The position numbers were made by a program, and so were the translations under genes. From assembly GCF_016758255.1 (NCBI RefSeq), contig NZ_QYAD01000003.1, positions 248,001-312,000 of the forward strand: 64,000 nt of DNA, in the 5' to 3' direction. How positions within the stretch are numbered: the stretch's first letter is position 1; each line of letters begins with the position of its first letter. Positions 43,691 through 52,747 of this stretch are shown in pieces. Source of the stretch: Leucobacter chromiireducens subsp. chromiireducens. GTDB taxonomy: Bacteria; Actinomycetota; Actinomycetes; Actinomycetales; Microbacteriaceae. The notes under the pieces were generated by a model, which saw only the letters and a program-made list of their open reading frames with translations, was not told the origin of the DNA and did not search any database.

Positions 43691-44907
43691 GCGCTCGCCC
43701 CCGTCGCGGCGGGCACTCGGTCAGCGGTCTCCTCGAGCCAGGCGCGGATCTCGTCGCCGTGCTGGTCGAGCGTGGGCGGGGCGGTGTGCGCCGTGCGGGC
43801 GCGCTCCGTCTCACCGTCGCTGTCGACATCGAAGAAGCGCAGCGCCGGCCCTGGCAGCGAGATCGCGCCGAGTGCGGCGTGGTCCACCTCGACGACGAGC
43901 CCCTGCGAGCGCACCTGATCCCACGCGTACACCTCGGGCAGGCTCCGCACGCGGCCCGCGGGGATCCCCGCGGCCGCGAGCCTGGCGAGGAGCGGCTCCG
44001 TGTCGCTGTCCGCGAAAGCGGCCTCGACAGTACGGATCGTCTCCGCGCGCGCGGCGACCCGCTCGGCGTTCGAGCCGAAGCCCGGAGCGTCGGCGGCGAT
44101 CCCGAACTCGGCGCAGAACGCCTGCCAGAGACGCTCGCTGCCGACGCTCATCTGCACCGCGCCGTCCCGGCAGCGGAAGAGCCCGTAGGGCGCGATCGAG
44201 GGGTGGTGGTTGCCCTGCGCGAGGGGCCGCTCGCCGGCGACCGTCGCGCGCGTGCCCTGGAACGCGTGGACGCCGACCACCGAGGAGAGCAGCGAGGTGC
44301 GCACCACGCGGCCGACGCCCGTGCAGGCACGCTCGACAAGGGCGGCGAGCACGCCGACGACGCCGTGGATCCCGCCGAGCAGGTCGGCGATCGGCGTGCC
44401 GACCCGCTGCGGGTCGTCGGGGCGGGAGCCCGTGAGCGACATAAGTCCAGCCTCCCCCTGCACGATCTGGTCGTACCCCGCGCGGCCGCCCTCGGGGCCG
44501 TCGTGCCCGAAGCCCGTGATGGAGAGCTGCACGAGGCGCGGGTTGAGCTCTGCGAGGCGGGCGGTGGAGAAGCCGAGGCGGTCCATCACCCCGGTGCGGA
44601 AGTTCTCGATGACTACGTCAGCGCGGGCGAGGAGCTCGGTGAGCACGGCGCGGCCATCGTCGCTCTTCAGGTCGAGGGCGATCGACTCCTTGTTGCGGTT
44701 GCAGGAGAGGAAGTAAGTGGAGTAGTCGGCGCCATCGGCGCCCGTCACGAAGGGCGGCCCCCAGGAGCGCGTATCGTCACCGCCGGCCGGCGCCTCCACC
44801 TTGATGACGCGCGCGCCGAGGTCCCCCAGCATCTGCCCGGCGTGCGGGCCCGCGAGTGCGCGCGACAGATCCACCACGAGCATCCCATCCAACGATCCCT
44901 GGTTCAT
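43687..44907 (-). CDS. CaiB/BaiF-family (class III) CoA transferase
   Basis: The 406-residue enzyme moves CoA between acids. Family marks are VVDLSRALAGPHAGQMLGDL at the start, the LVQLSITGFGHDGP loop, catalytic Asp in AGYDQIVQGEAGL (near residue 145), and PIADLLGGIHGV. Donor and acceptor cannot be told. It sits between the M20 amidohydrolase and the carboxyltransferase, consistent with activation of an acid released by hydrolysis and its later carboxylation or disposal. Confidence 0.92.
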   Translation of the reverse strand: MNQGSLDGMLVVDLSRALAGPHAGQMLGDLGARVIKVEAPAGGDDTRSWGPPFVTGADGADYSTYFLSCNRNKESIALDLKSDDGRAVLTELLARADVVIENFRTGVMDRLGFSTARLAELNPRLVQLSITGFGHDGPEGGRAGYDQIVQGEAGLMSLTGSRPDDPQRVGTPIADLLGGIHGVVGVLAALVERACTGVGRVVRTSLLSSVVGVHAFQGTRATVAGERPLAQGNHHPSIAPYGLFRCRDGAVQMSVGSERLWQAFCAEFGIAADAPGFGSNAERVAARAETIRTVEAAFADSDTEPLLARLAAAGIPAGRVRSLPEVYAWDQVRSQGLVVEVDHAALGAISLPGPALRFFDVDSDGETERARTAHTAPPTLDQHGDEIRAWLEETADRVPAATGASA

Positions 44908-44941
44908 AGCTCCGACCCTTCCTTCCTGCTGACGATGTCGC

Positions 44942-46156
44942 TCACGCGCGCGGCGCGAGGTAGTGCCCGATGGCGGCGACGGCCGCGCTCACTCCCGTGC
45001 TGAGCGTCGGCTCGAGATCGGGGAGAAAGTGGGGCGAGTGATTCACCGGCGGATCGACCGTGCCCGCCGCGAAGCCGCCGAAGAACCAGTAGACGCCGGG
45101 CACCCCGATGCTGTCGGGCAGGGTGCCGAAGTCCTCGGACCCCATGGCTGGCGGGATCCGCAGCACATTCCCCGCGCCGAGCTCGCGTTCGAGCACGGCG
45201 CGCACGGCCTCCGACTCCCGCTCGTCGTTCGTGAGCTGCGGGAAGCGGTAGATCTCCTCGATCGTGGGCCGCGGGGCGCCCGAGGCCTCGGCCTCGGCGT
45301 TGACGATCCGCGTGATCGCGCCGAGCACGTGGGCGCGGATGTCCGTGCCGAGGGTGCGGATGTTCAGGGTGAACTCGGCCGCCGCGGGGATGATGTTCTC
45401 CTTCAGCCCGGCGTGGAAGGTGCCGCACGTGACCACGGCGGGCGACTGCGGCGGCAGCTCGCGCGAGACGATCGTCTGCAGGCGGGTGACGATGTGGGCG
45501 CCGAGCACGATGGGATCAGTCGAGTCCTGCGGCTGCGATCCGTGCGACTGCCTGCCGTGTACGGTGACGCGCAGCGAGTCGGCCATCGCCATCGCCGGGC
45601 CCGTTGCGAGGGCAACGCTGCCCGCAGGGGCCGCAGGGAAGACGTGCTGCCCGAGCACGACGTTCGGGCGGGGCGCACGCTCCCAAATACCGTCAGCGAC
45701 CATCGCAGCTGCACCGGCCGCGGTCTCTTCCCCGGGCTGGAACACCCAGACAACCGTGCCGCTCCACTCACCCGTCTGGCGGACGAGGAGCGCGGCAGCG
45801 GAGAGCGCCGCGGCGACGTGCGTGTCATGCCCGCAGCCGTGCATCACAGGTACGACGGTGCCGTCGTCGAGGGTGCCGGTGGCGGTTGAGCTGTAGTCGG
45901 CACCGGTGTCCTCCTGGATGGGCAGGCCGTCGGTGTCGGCACGGAAGCCGACGACGGGCCCGTCGCCGTTGCGGAGAATCCCGACGACGCCCGTGCCGCC
46001 ACACCGAAAATGCTCGATACCGAGTTCGGAGAGCCGGGCTTCGATGAACTCAGCTGTGCGGTGCTCTTGCATCGACAGCTCGGGCGTGCGGTGCAGATGG
46101 CGGTAGCTCTCGTGGAGATGCTCCCTCTCGGAAGCGGTGAGGTGAGTGGTCAGCAT
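44942..46156 (-). CDS. M20-family amidohydrolase (N-acyl amino acid / hippurate hydrolase type)
   Basis: The 404-residue metallohydrolase has metal-site segments VMHGCGHDTHVAA (near residues 105-117), FQPGEETAAGA with the catalytic Glu, and the late GSEDFG motif near residue 355. It resembles AbgB and auxin-amino-acid hydrolases that release an amino acid from an acylated form. ATG 46156 is used because MLTTHLTASEREHLHESYRHLHRTPELS (in parts: LHESYRHLHRTPELS) matches the family start and AAGGAC precedes it. It follows the two membrane proteins by 31 nt. Confidence 0.9.
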   Translation of the reverse strand: MLTTHLTASEREHLHESYRHLHRTPELSMQEHRTAEFIEARLSELGIEHFRCGGTGVVGILRNGDGPVVGFRADTDGLPIQEDTGADYSSTATGTLDDGTVVPVMHGCGHDTHVAAALSAAALLVRQTGEWSGTVVWVFQPGEETAAGAAAMVADGIWERAPRPNVVLGQHVFPAAPAGSVALATGPAMAMADSLRVTVHGRQSHGSQPQDSTDPIVLGAHIVTRLQTIVSRELPPQSPAVVTCGTFHAGLKENIIPAAAEFTLNIRTLGTDIRAHVLGAITRIVNAEAEASGAPRPTIEEIYRFPQLTNDERESEAVRAVLERELGAGNVLRIPPAMGSEDFGTLPDSIGVPGVYWFFGGFAAGTVDPPVNHSPHFLPDLEPTLSTGVSAAVAAIGHYLAPRA

Positions 46157-46187
46157 GGTCTGGTCCTTTCGAAGGGGCGACGCCGCG

Positions 46188-46931
46188 CTAGTTGACGAGA
46201 GCTTCGTCCTCGGGATGCGTGGTGCTCGCACGGTCCCGGATGACGAGCGAGAGGACAATGGAGAGGAGCACCACGATCGCGGTCGCGAACATGCCGAGCG
46301 CGGGCGCGACGGGAACCACGACGAACTGCATGAGGAGCGCCAGGGCGATCGCAATAATCGTGGGGCGGAGCTGCTTCATCGAGACGATGGCCTGCACGAG
46401 CACGGCACCCATGAGCGAGGGAAGGATGTACAGCCGCGCCACCTCGATGAGGTCGGCAGGGATCACGGAGACGAGCCAGCTACCGAGGACACCGACAAAA
46501 ACGAGCAGGCTCACGAGGTGGACGGTTGCCGCTCCACAGATCGCCATGACCGAGGCGAGGTCGCCGCGACGGGATCCGGGCTTCGCGCCGATGCTCGACT
46601 GCGCGACGATCGCGGCGGGCAGCAGCTTGTTCGAGATATTGCCAATCATGAAGGCCTGGTACATCGCCGCTGAGCCGAGGATCGGGTAATAGGTGACGGG
46701 CTCAACGATCCAGAACACGCCGAAGGTCGCGGCCACCGCGACGAACGCGGTGAGCACCATCGGCCAGCTGAGCCCGAGGTCGGTGAAGAAGAACAGGTAG
46801 AAGGGGCCGGCGAGCGAGAGCAGCAGGCCGAGGACCATCGTCGCCGAGCCGTAGCGGCTCGTCTGGCGATCGAATCGGTCCATCGCGGCGTCGGCGGTGG
46901 CGGATGCAGCGGGGGCAGTGGTGAGTTCCAT
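46188..46931 (-). CDS. Polytopic membrane protein, likely partner of DUF5058
   Basis: The 247-residue protein has about seven hydrophobic helices, among them ATMVLGLLLSLAGPFYLFFF, MVLTAFVAVAATFGVFWIV and IVVLLSIVLSLVI. No named family is recognised with confidence. It sits 18 nt after the DUF5058 gene, with TAGGAG before the ATG, and the M20 hydrolase follows, so the two membrane proteins probably form a transporter for the hydrolase substrate or product. A mechanosensitive-channel label sometimes seen for such proteins is not supported by any motif here. Confidence 0.75.
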   Translation of the reverse strand: MELTTAPAASATADAAMDRFDRQTSRYGSATMVLGLLLSLAGPFYLFFFTDLGLSWPMVLTAFVAVAATFGVFWIVEPVTYYPILGSAAMYQAFMIGNISNKLLPAAIVAQSSIGAKPGSRRGDLASVMAICGAATVHLVSLLVFVGVLGSWLVSVIPADLIEVARLYILPSLMGAVLVQAIVSMKQLRPTIIAIALALLMQFVVVPVAPALGMFATAIVVLLSIVLSLVIRDRASTTHPEDEALVN

Positions 46932-46949
46932 GGCGATGCTCCTAAGCGC

Positions 46950-47705
46950 TTAGGCGGCGACGGGGGTGTGGAGGAGGAAGGCGACGAAGAGGGCGACGAG
47001 GATCGAGAAGCCGAGCGCCCACTCCTTCAGCCATTTGAGCTGCAGCAGCTTCGCGATGAGCAGGCAGAGCGCCATCACCCCGGCGGAGATGAGCACAAGA
47101 AGCAGGTGCAGGGACGACTTGCCCGTCTCCGCGACGGCGAGCATCGAGAAGGCGCCGAGCAGCGCGGCGGCGGGGATCAGAGCCATGACGGCGGGGTTGC
47201 GCTTGCCGAGGGTCTGCGAGCCGCGCTTCAGGATCGGGGTGAGGAGCAGCGTGCAGAGCATCCACATGCCGCCCGAGAGGCTCATCGCCATGAAGGCGAC
47301 GGCGAACACCTGCTGGGTGTAGCTGTCCGCGCCGAGTTCAGCGCCCATGCTCGTCGCGGCGATCCCGGCGGAGGCCGTCTCGGTCGCGGCCGAGCCGATG
47401 AGCCCGATCCGCACGAGCACGGCGGGGGTGCCGAAGAGTGCGAGCAGCGCGATCGCAACGAGCACGACGGCAAGCGAGGGCCCGATTGAAGCGACCGCAC
47501 CGGCTCGGTACGACTCGCGGATCTCCTTGAGCGGCATGTCGATCCCCGCGGCCGCTGTGCGGGCGGCGCGAATGTACAGGAAGGTCTGGACGAAGATCAC
47601 CCCGAAGACCCCCAGGGCGAACACCCAGAGGATCGGCGAGTTCGCGATCGCCCAGATGTCGGTGGATCCGGGGTCCGCAAATCGGTACGGCGCAGCTGTC
47701 GGCAT
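46950..47705 (-). CDS. DUF5058-family membrane protein
   Basis: The 251-residue protein has a short N-terminal part then about six or seven helices. ILWVFALGVFGVIFVQTFLY (residues about 25-44) and AGAVASIGPSLAVVLVAIAL are DUF5058-type segments. The family is uncharacterised; it is often found beside M20 peptidases. It heads the operon through the M20 hydrolase, CoA transferase and carboxyltransferase, with AAAGGAG before the ATG, divergent from the amidase gene. Confidence 0.8.
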   Translation of the reverse strand: MPTAAPYRFADPGSTDIWAIANSPILWVFALGVFGVIFVQTFLYIRAARTAAAGIDMPLKEIRESYRAGAVASIGPSLAVVLVAIALLALFGTPAVLVRIGLIGSAATETASAGIAATSMGAELGADSYTQQVFAVAFMAMSLSGGMWMLCTLLLTPILKRGSQTLGKRNPAVMALIPAAALLGAFSMLAVAETGKSSLHLLLVLISAGVMALCLLIAKLLQLKWLKEWALGFSILVALFVAFLLHTPVAA

Positions 47706-47920
47706 GTTGTGCTCCTTTGCATCTCATGCGATCAATACGAGAAATCTTCCGATCACCCTGCGGGAGAAGCCTGCCCGCCGACAAGGGCCTGGGCGAATCG
47801 GCCACGGATGTGGCGGGTCCCCCCGTTCCGGCACTTTCCAGACTTTCCGCTTCGTGCGCCGCGCGAGTTCCGGCAGGGTGGGGGCATCCGCATTTCAACG
47901 GCGAAAGGCACCCGATACTG

Positions 47921-49336
47921 ATGGATATCCAGAACCTGAGCGCGGTCGAGGTCACTCACCTCATCCGCCGCCGCGAACTCTCGGCCCGCGAAGCGCTTGC
48001 GAGCCACATCACCGCGATCGAGCAGCGCAACGCTCCAGTGAACGCCGTGATCACGACCGATTTCGAGCGAGCCACCGCGCTCGCGGCCGAGGCCGACGAG
48101 CGCACCGCGCGTGGGGAGCCGACGGGCATCCTGCACGGCCTCCCGATGACGCACAAGGACACGTTCAACACGGCCGGCCTGCGCTCCACGCAGGGCTCCC
48201 TCGCGCTCGAGCACCACACCCCCGAGCACGACGACCTACAGATCGCGCGGCTCTCAGCGGCGGGGGCGATCCGCACGGGGAAAACGAACGTTCCCGAGTT
48301 CGGCGCGGGTTCCCACACCTTCAACGATCTGTTCGGCACAACCACGAACCCCTACGCCCCAGACCGCTCGGCCGGTGGCTCTTCAGGCGGCGTTGCCGCG
48401 GTCGTAGCGTCACGCATTCAGCCCTTCGGCGACGGCTCGGATATGGGCGGCTCCCTCCGCATTCCCGCGTCCTTCTGCAACGTCTACGGGCTGCGCCCCT
48501 CCTACGGGGTGATCCCGATGGAGGGCGCGACGAACGCGTTCACCTGGCTTGCACGCTCCGGTCCGATGGCACGAAGCGTGGAAGACCTGGCGCTCTTCAT
48601 GCGCGCGAGCACGGGACCGACGGAGCTCCCGAATCCGAGCCCGCTCACGCCTGCTGATTTCGGCACGCCACTCCCGAATCTGCGCGGGGTGCGCATCGGC
48701 TACAGCTTCGACTTTGGGATCGGCATGCCCGTCGAAACCGAAATCGTCGACGTGCTCCGTGAGCAGCTGCGCGTCTTCGAGGAAGCAGGCGCGATCCTCG
48801 AAGAAGCGAGCATTGATTTCTCCGACGCTGATGAGGTCTTCCAAGTGACCCGCGCCTACGATTTCGCGACGGGGATCGGACCGCTCCTCGCCGAGCACCG
48901 TGACGTGATCAAGCCCGAGGTGATTTGGAACGTGGAGACCGGGCAGCGACTGAGCGCCGCCGAACTGATCTCAGCGCAGGCTGCCAGGACGCGCCTGGAG
49001 GCTGCAACGCAGGCGTTCTTCTCGCGATATGACGCCTTCCTCAGCCCCGCGGCGCAGGTGCTCCCATTCGATGCGAGCTGGCGCTGGCCCGCGACGATCG
49101 CGGGCGTCGCGGCCGAGACCTACCTCGACTGGATGCGCTCCGCGTGTGTTCTCTCCGCGACGAGCTTGCCCGTGATTGCGATGCCAGGCGGCTTCACCTC
49201 CGCTGGCCTTCCCGTCGGGTGGCAGCTCGCCGCGAATCACTACCGCGACCCGCAGCTGCTGCAGTGGGCGGCCGCGTACGAGCAGGCCACTGGATTCGCG
49301 AAGCTGAGCCCCGAGGAGGTCGCACAGCGTCGCTAG
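47921..49336 (+). CDS. Amidase signature enzyme
   Basis: The 471-residue hydrolase has the amidase catalytic set: Lys79 (MTHKDTF), cis-Ser155 in AGGSSGG and nucleophile Ser178 in GSDMGGSLRIPA. It should cleave a carboxamide or ester; the substrate is not clear (GatA-like activity is unlikely, as no gatB/gatC is near). AAAGG lies 11-15 nt before the ATG. It is divergent from the DUF5058 operon and 48 nt upstream of the Lrp-type regulator, which may control both. Confidence 0.92.
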   Translation: MDIQNLSAVEVTHLIRRRELSAREALASHITAIEQRNAPVNAVITTDFERATALAAEADERTARGEPTGILHGLPMTHKDTFNTAGLRSTQGSLALEHHTPEHDDLQIARLSAAGAIRTGKTNVPEFGAGSHTFNDLFGTTTNPYAPDRSAGGSSGGVAAVVASRIQPFGDGSDMGGSLRIPASFCNVYGLRPSYGVIPMEGATNAFTWLARSGPMARSVEDLALFMRASTGPTELPNPSPLTPADFGTPLPNLRGVRIGYSFDFGIGMPVETEIVDVLREQLRVFEEAGAILEEASIDFSDADEVFQVTRAYDFATGIGPLLAEHRDVIKPEVIWNVETGQRLSAAELISAQAARTRLEAATQAFFSRYDAFLSPAAQVLPFDASWRWPATIAGVAAETYLDWMRSACVLSATSLPVIAMPGGFTSAGLPVGWQLAANHYRDPQLLQWAAAYEQATGFAKLSPEEVAQRR

Positions 49337-49384
49337 ACTACAGCTGCTCGGTTCTGAGCACGACCGGTCAAGGAGGACTGCGAG

Positions 49385-50341
49385 ATGGCCGCACCTGGGC
49401 TCAACCACCTGCAGCAGCGGATCGTAGCCGCACTCCAGGTGGACGGTCGGGCCTCCTGGCGGAAGATCGCGGAGGCGCTCGGCGAACCCGAGCGTACGGT
49501 CACGCGACACGGCTCAGACCTCCTGGAGAGCGGCCGTGTCGTCGTCGCCGCCGTGACGCACTACGAGCACCAGATGATCCTCGCGTGCGAGAGCACCGCG
49601 GGCACCGCGCTGCTCAGCAGCGAGGCGCTCGCGCAACGCCACGACGTGACGTTCTGCTACCTCACGACGGGGCGCGCGGAGGTCGTGGCAGAGATCGGGT
49701 ACCACGACAATCTCAGGGAACTCCTCACGCTCCAGCTCCCCGCGACAGCCGGGCTGAGAAGTTTCGCGGCTTTTCCCGTGTTGAAGTACTTCAAGACGAT
49801 CCGCGGCTGGCGGAGCGGAGCGCTCACACCAGCCGAAGAACAGACGCTCCTCGCGCGCACGGGGCATGACCGCACGGAGTGGACGCTCCCGGAGACCCGT
49901 GGGCCGAAGGACGACGAGATCCTGCGCACGCTGCGGGAGGACGGCCGTGTGAGCCTTGAGGCGCTCGCCCGCCGCACGAAAATGAGTGAGACCTCGGTGG
50001 CCCGCCGGCTCGAATGGCTGCTCGGATCAGGCCAGTGCTCGATTCGAGCGCTCGTCGAGCCCGCGCTCGTCGGCTACCCCGTCGAGTCAATGCTCTGGGT
50101 GCAGGTGCCCCCGCACCGCGTCGAGGCGCTCGGGCAGCAGCTCAGTGCGTGGCCCGAGGTGCGCTACGCCGCCGCGATCACGGGCGACTACCAGCTCGTG
50201 CTGAACCTCACGGCAGCCACGCACGCCGAGCTCTACGCCCTCCTCGCGCACCCTGTGTGGTCGAGCGACGTCACGCATCTGCGCACCGACCTCATCGTCG
50301 AGGCGCGCAAGCGCGGCGGCCGGCTCCTCAGCCGGGGCTGA
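49385..50341 (+). CDS. Lrp/AsnC-type regulator with two HTH domains
   Basis: The 318-residue protein has one AsnC HTH near residues 6-55 (LNHLQQRIVAALQVDGRASW) and a second near 178-225 (DDEILRTLREDGRVSLEALA), each followed by an Lrp-type effector beta-alpha region, so it is a tandem of two Lrp units. Such regulators usually respond to amino acids or related acids. Its place downstream of the amidase and opposite the DUF5058 operon suggests control of both. Its last codons form one arm of a terminator hairpin. Confidence 0.9.
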   Translation: MAAPGLNHLQQRIVAALQVDGRASWRKIAEALGEPERTVTRHGSDLLESGRVVVAAVTHYEHQMILACESTAGTALLSSEALAQRHDVTFCYLTTGRAEVVAEIGYHDNLRELLTLQLPATAGLRSFAAFPVLKYFKTIRGWRSGALTPAEEQTLLARTGHDRTEWTLPETRGPKDDEILRTLREDGRVSLEALARRTKMSETSVARRLEWLLGSGQCSIRALVEPALVGYPVESMLWVQVPPHRVEALGQQLSAWPEVRYAAAITGDYQLVLNLTAATHAELYALLAHPVWSSDVTHLRTDLIVEARKRGGRLLSRG

Positions 50342-50356
50342 GGAGCCGGCCGCCGC
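50313..50356. terminator. 21-bp hairpin overlapping the lrp-type stop codon
   Basis: Bases 50313-50333 and 50336-50356 pair perfectly (core GGCCGGCTCCTCAGCC). The stop codon of the regulator (50339-50341) is inside the stem, and the convergent TauE-type gene ends 7 nt beyond, so one structure may serve both genes. Confidence 0.7.
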
Positions 50357-50362
50357 AGCCAA

Positions 50363-51133
50363 CTACTTCTTGATCGTCTTCCAGAGCATCTGTCCGAGCA
50401 CGAAGGCGAGGAGCAGGGAGAACGCGACATTCGACCAGAACGGCGGGATGTGCGTCGCGATCACGGAGCCGAGCGGCGAGAGCACGCTCGCCGCGATGCC
50501 GAGGATGGCGGCGGCGCGCAGGTCGACGTTGCGGCGGCGGGCATTGCCGATTGTGCCCGAGATCGAGCCGGGGATGAGCATAATGAGCGAGGTACCCTTC
50601 GCGATGAGGTCGCTCGCCCCGAAGAAGAACATGAGCACCGGGACGACCACCACACCGCCGCCGACGCCGAGCAGCCCGGAGAGCACGCCCGTGACGAGTC
50701 CAGTGACGACGAGCAGCACGATGATGAGCGTGCTCTTCTCGATCTCAGCGTCGCGCTGCGGCACGACGAACCACAGGCTCACCACGACGGCGGCGAGGAA
50801 GCCCATGAAGAGCCAGCGCAGGAAACCGGTGGGCACCCGCGAGAGCAGGTAACTGCCGATCTGCGCACCCACGATCACCCCGGCCGCGAGCGCGATTGCG
50901 GTGATCCAGTCGACATTTCCCTGCACCGCGTAGCCGATGCCGCCGACCACCGCGGCCGGCAAGATCGCGGCAACAGAGGTGCCTGCGGCGAGTCGCTGCT
51001 GGAAGCCGAGGAACATGACGAGCATCGGGACGAGCACCACGCCGCCGCCGATGCCGAAGACGCCGGAAAGGAGTCCGGTGAGGGCGCCGAGCAGGGCAAG
51101 GACGATAAAGCTGGAGCGGGGAGTCTGAGTCAT
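50363..51133 (-). CDS. TauE/SafE-type (TSUP) membrane transporter
   Basis: The 256-residue protein has about eight helices with two internal repeats, each having the TSUP pattern: LLGALTGLLSGVFGIGGGVVLVPML (seen here as LSGVFGIGGGVVLVPML) and GLVTGVLSGLLGVGGGVVVVP. TSUP proteins export or import sulfoacetate, sulfite or organic acids. ATG 51133 is the first reasonable start, but no clear ribosome-binding site is seen, so a nearby start further upstream remains possible. It is alone between the regulator and ggt. Confidence 0.88.
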   Translation of the reverse strand: MTQTPRSSFIVLALLGALTGLLSGVFGIGGGVVLVPMLVMFLGFQQRLAAGTSVAAILPAAVVGGIGYAVQGNVDWITAIALAAGVIVGAQIGSYLLSRVPTGFLRWLFMGFLAAVVVSLWFVVPQRDAEIEKSTLIIVLLVVTGLVTGVLSGLLGVGGGVVVVPVLMFFFGASDLIAKGTSLIMLIPGSISGTIGNARRRNVDLRAAAILGIAASVLSPLGSVIATHIPPFWSNVAFSLLLAFVLGQMLWKTIKK

Positions 51134-51201
51134 GGAGCGTCGATTCTGGGAGAGCGTGTGCGGGGTGCGGTGGGGTGCTGCAGGCCTCACGGCCTGCTCG
51201 C

Positions 51202-52746
51202 TCAGCCCGGCGCCGGCACGACGATCGCGGAACCATCGGAGCGCGGATCGCTCGCGGCTTCGTACCCAGCATCGGTCACGCGAATCAGGTTCGAGTGGCC
51301 GAGGTCTTCCGTGTACGGTGCGACCTCGGTGATCAAGAAGCCCGCCGCAGCGATCGCGTCAAGTGCCTCCTGCGGCACGTCAGACTCGGCCATTACGCCC
51401 ACGGGCCCGATGCCGCGCCACTCTTCCACCATCCATCGAGGGGCGTGCGTGGCCTCGTGGGGCGATGCACCCGCGAGGGATCGCAACAAGAGCTGCGTGT
51501 GGATCTGCGGTTGCGCCGCGCCACCCATCGTCGCGGGGACCCATGCAAGCTCGTCACCTCGCAGAATGAGCACGGGCATGAGCGTGTGGCGCGGCCGCTT
51601 TCCCGGTTCAAACGCGTTCGGTGAGGCCGCGTCCAACGAGAACGAGGTGCCCCGGTTCTGAAACAGGATTCCCGTCTCGGGCTCAAGGATGTGAGCACCA
51701 AAGCTCCAGTACACGGAGTTAATGAAGGAGACGGCCCAGCCGTCCTCACTCACCGCAGCAAAGCCGACCGTGTCGCCGCTCGCCTTCGCGGCTCCCGCTG
51801 CGGGGAACTCGGGAGCACGCATCGCGACGAGTTCCGCACCGGTGGCACCACCAAAGGTGGGGTCGGAGAGGTGGCTCGCTCGGATCGCGTTCGCGTCACG
51901 GAACGCGCGGGCGAGATCGCCTGCGCCGGCACCGAGCGGATCTTCGATCCCCGCAGCAACCTCGTTCAGGGCACGGAGCAGCATGAACCCTGAGGTATTC
52001 GGTGGGCCGGTGAGGACGCGCACATCGCCGAAGGTACCCTCGAGCGGCTCGGCCCAGAACCCTTGGTAATCGATTGCGTCCTGCTTCGTGATCTTCGAGC
52101 CGAGTTGCTGCAGGCCAGCGATCCAGCGATCCGCGGTTTCTCCCTCGTAGAATTCAGCTGAGCCACCCGCCGCGATGCGCCGCAGAGTCTCCGCGAGCGC
52201 AGGCTGCGCAAGGGTCTCGCCTTCGGCGATGGGGTCGCCGTTCGGGTAAAACACGGCACGCGCGCCGGGATCCTGCTCGAGCGTTGCCCGATCGTCGGTG
52301 AGCGCCGCAGCAACGGAGCGGGAGTTGGGAAATCCCTCCTCAGCATGCCGAATCGCGGCCTCAAAGTGCTCGGCCCAGGTCCGGGTCGCTCCGTACTCGT
52401 GCAGGGAGTTCCAGCCACAGACGCCACCGGGCACGGTGACCGTGTCGATTCCCCGCAGCGGCAATGCCTCGCCGTGCTTCTCGCGGAGCGCAGTGAGTGT
52501 CTGTGCGGCAGGCGCAGTGCCCGTGGCGTTGAGGAATCGAACTTCACCGTCCGGGCTACGCACGAGCGCGACGAGGTCACCACCCAGCGCCACGTTGTTC
52601 GGGTACACGACACACAGCGTCGCTGCCGCGGCAAGCGCGGCATCGACTGCATTGCCGCCGGCGGCGAGTGCCGCGGCCCCGGCTTCCGTTGCCAAGTGGT
52701 GAGAGGTGGAGATGGCGCCGCGTGGGCGCGCAGGGGTGGAAACCAT
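51202..52746 (-). CDS. Gamma-glutamyltransferase family protein
   Basis: The 514-residue protein has the GGT/Ntn-hydrolase plan: ISTSHHLATEAGAAALAAGGNAVDAALAAA (in parts: ATEAGAAALAAGGNAVDAA), PGGVCGWNSLHEYGA, and the autoprocessing site SGDTVGFAAVSEDG, where Thr326 would become the small-subunit nucleophile. It has no signal peptide, unlike periplasmic or secreted GGTs, so a cytosolic role is likely. The start ATG 52746 has an AGGAGG site that overlaps the end of the FadR-type regulator gene 1 nt upstream. It may release amino acids from gamma-glutamyl compounds taken up by the liv system. Confidence 0.88.
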   Translation of the reverse strand: MVSTPARPRGAISTSHHLATEAGAAALAAGGNAVDAALAAAATLCVVYPNNVALGGDLVALVRSPDGEVRFLNATGTAPAAQTLTALREKHGEALPLRGIDTVTVPGGVCGWNSLHEYGATRTWAEHFEAAIRHAEEGFPNSRSVAAALTDDRATLEQDPGARAVFYPNGDPIAEGETLAQPALAETLRRIAAGGSAEFYEGETADRWIAGLQQLGSKITKQDAIDYQGFWAEPLEGTFGDVRVLTGPPNTSGFMLLRALNEVAAGIEDPLGAGAGDLARAFRDANAIRASHLSDPTFGGATGAELVAMRAPEFPAAGAAKASGDTVGFAAVSEDGWAVSFINSVYWSFGAHILEPETGILFQNRGTSFSLDAASPNAFEPGKRPRHTLMPVLILRGDELAWVPATMGGAAQPQIHTQLLLRSLAGASPHEATHAPRWMVEEWRGIGPVGVMAESDVPQEALDAIAAAGFLITEVAPYTEDLGHSNLIRVTDAGYEAASDPRSDGSAIVVPAPG

Positions 52747-52747
52747 C

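Noticed and set aside
46188..46931. Mechanosensitive channel identity for the DUF5058 partner
   Set aside because: No MscS beta-domain or pore helix pattern; only general membrane helices are visible.
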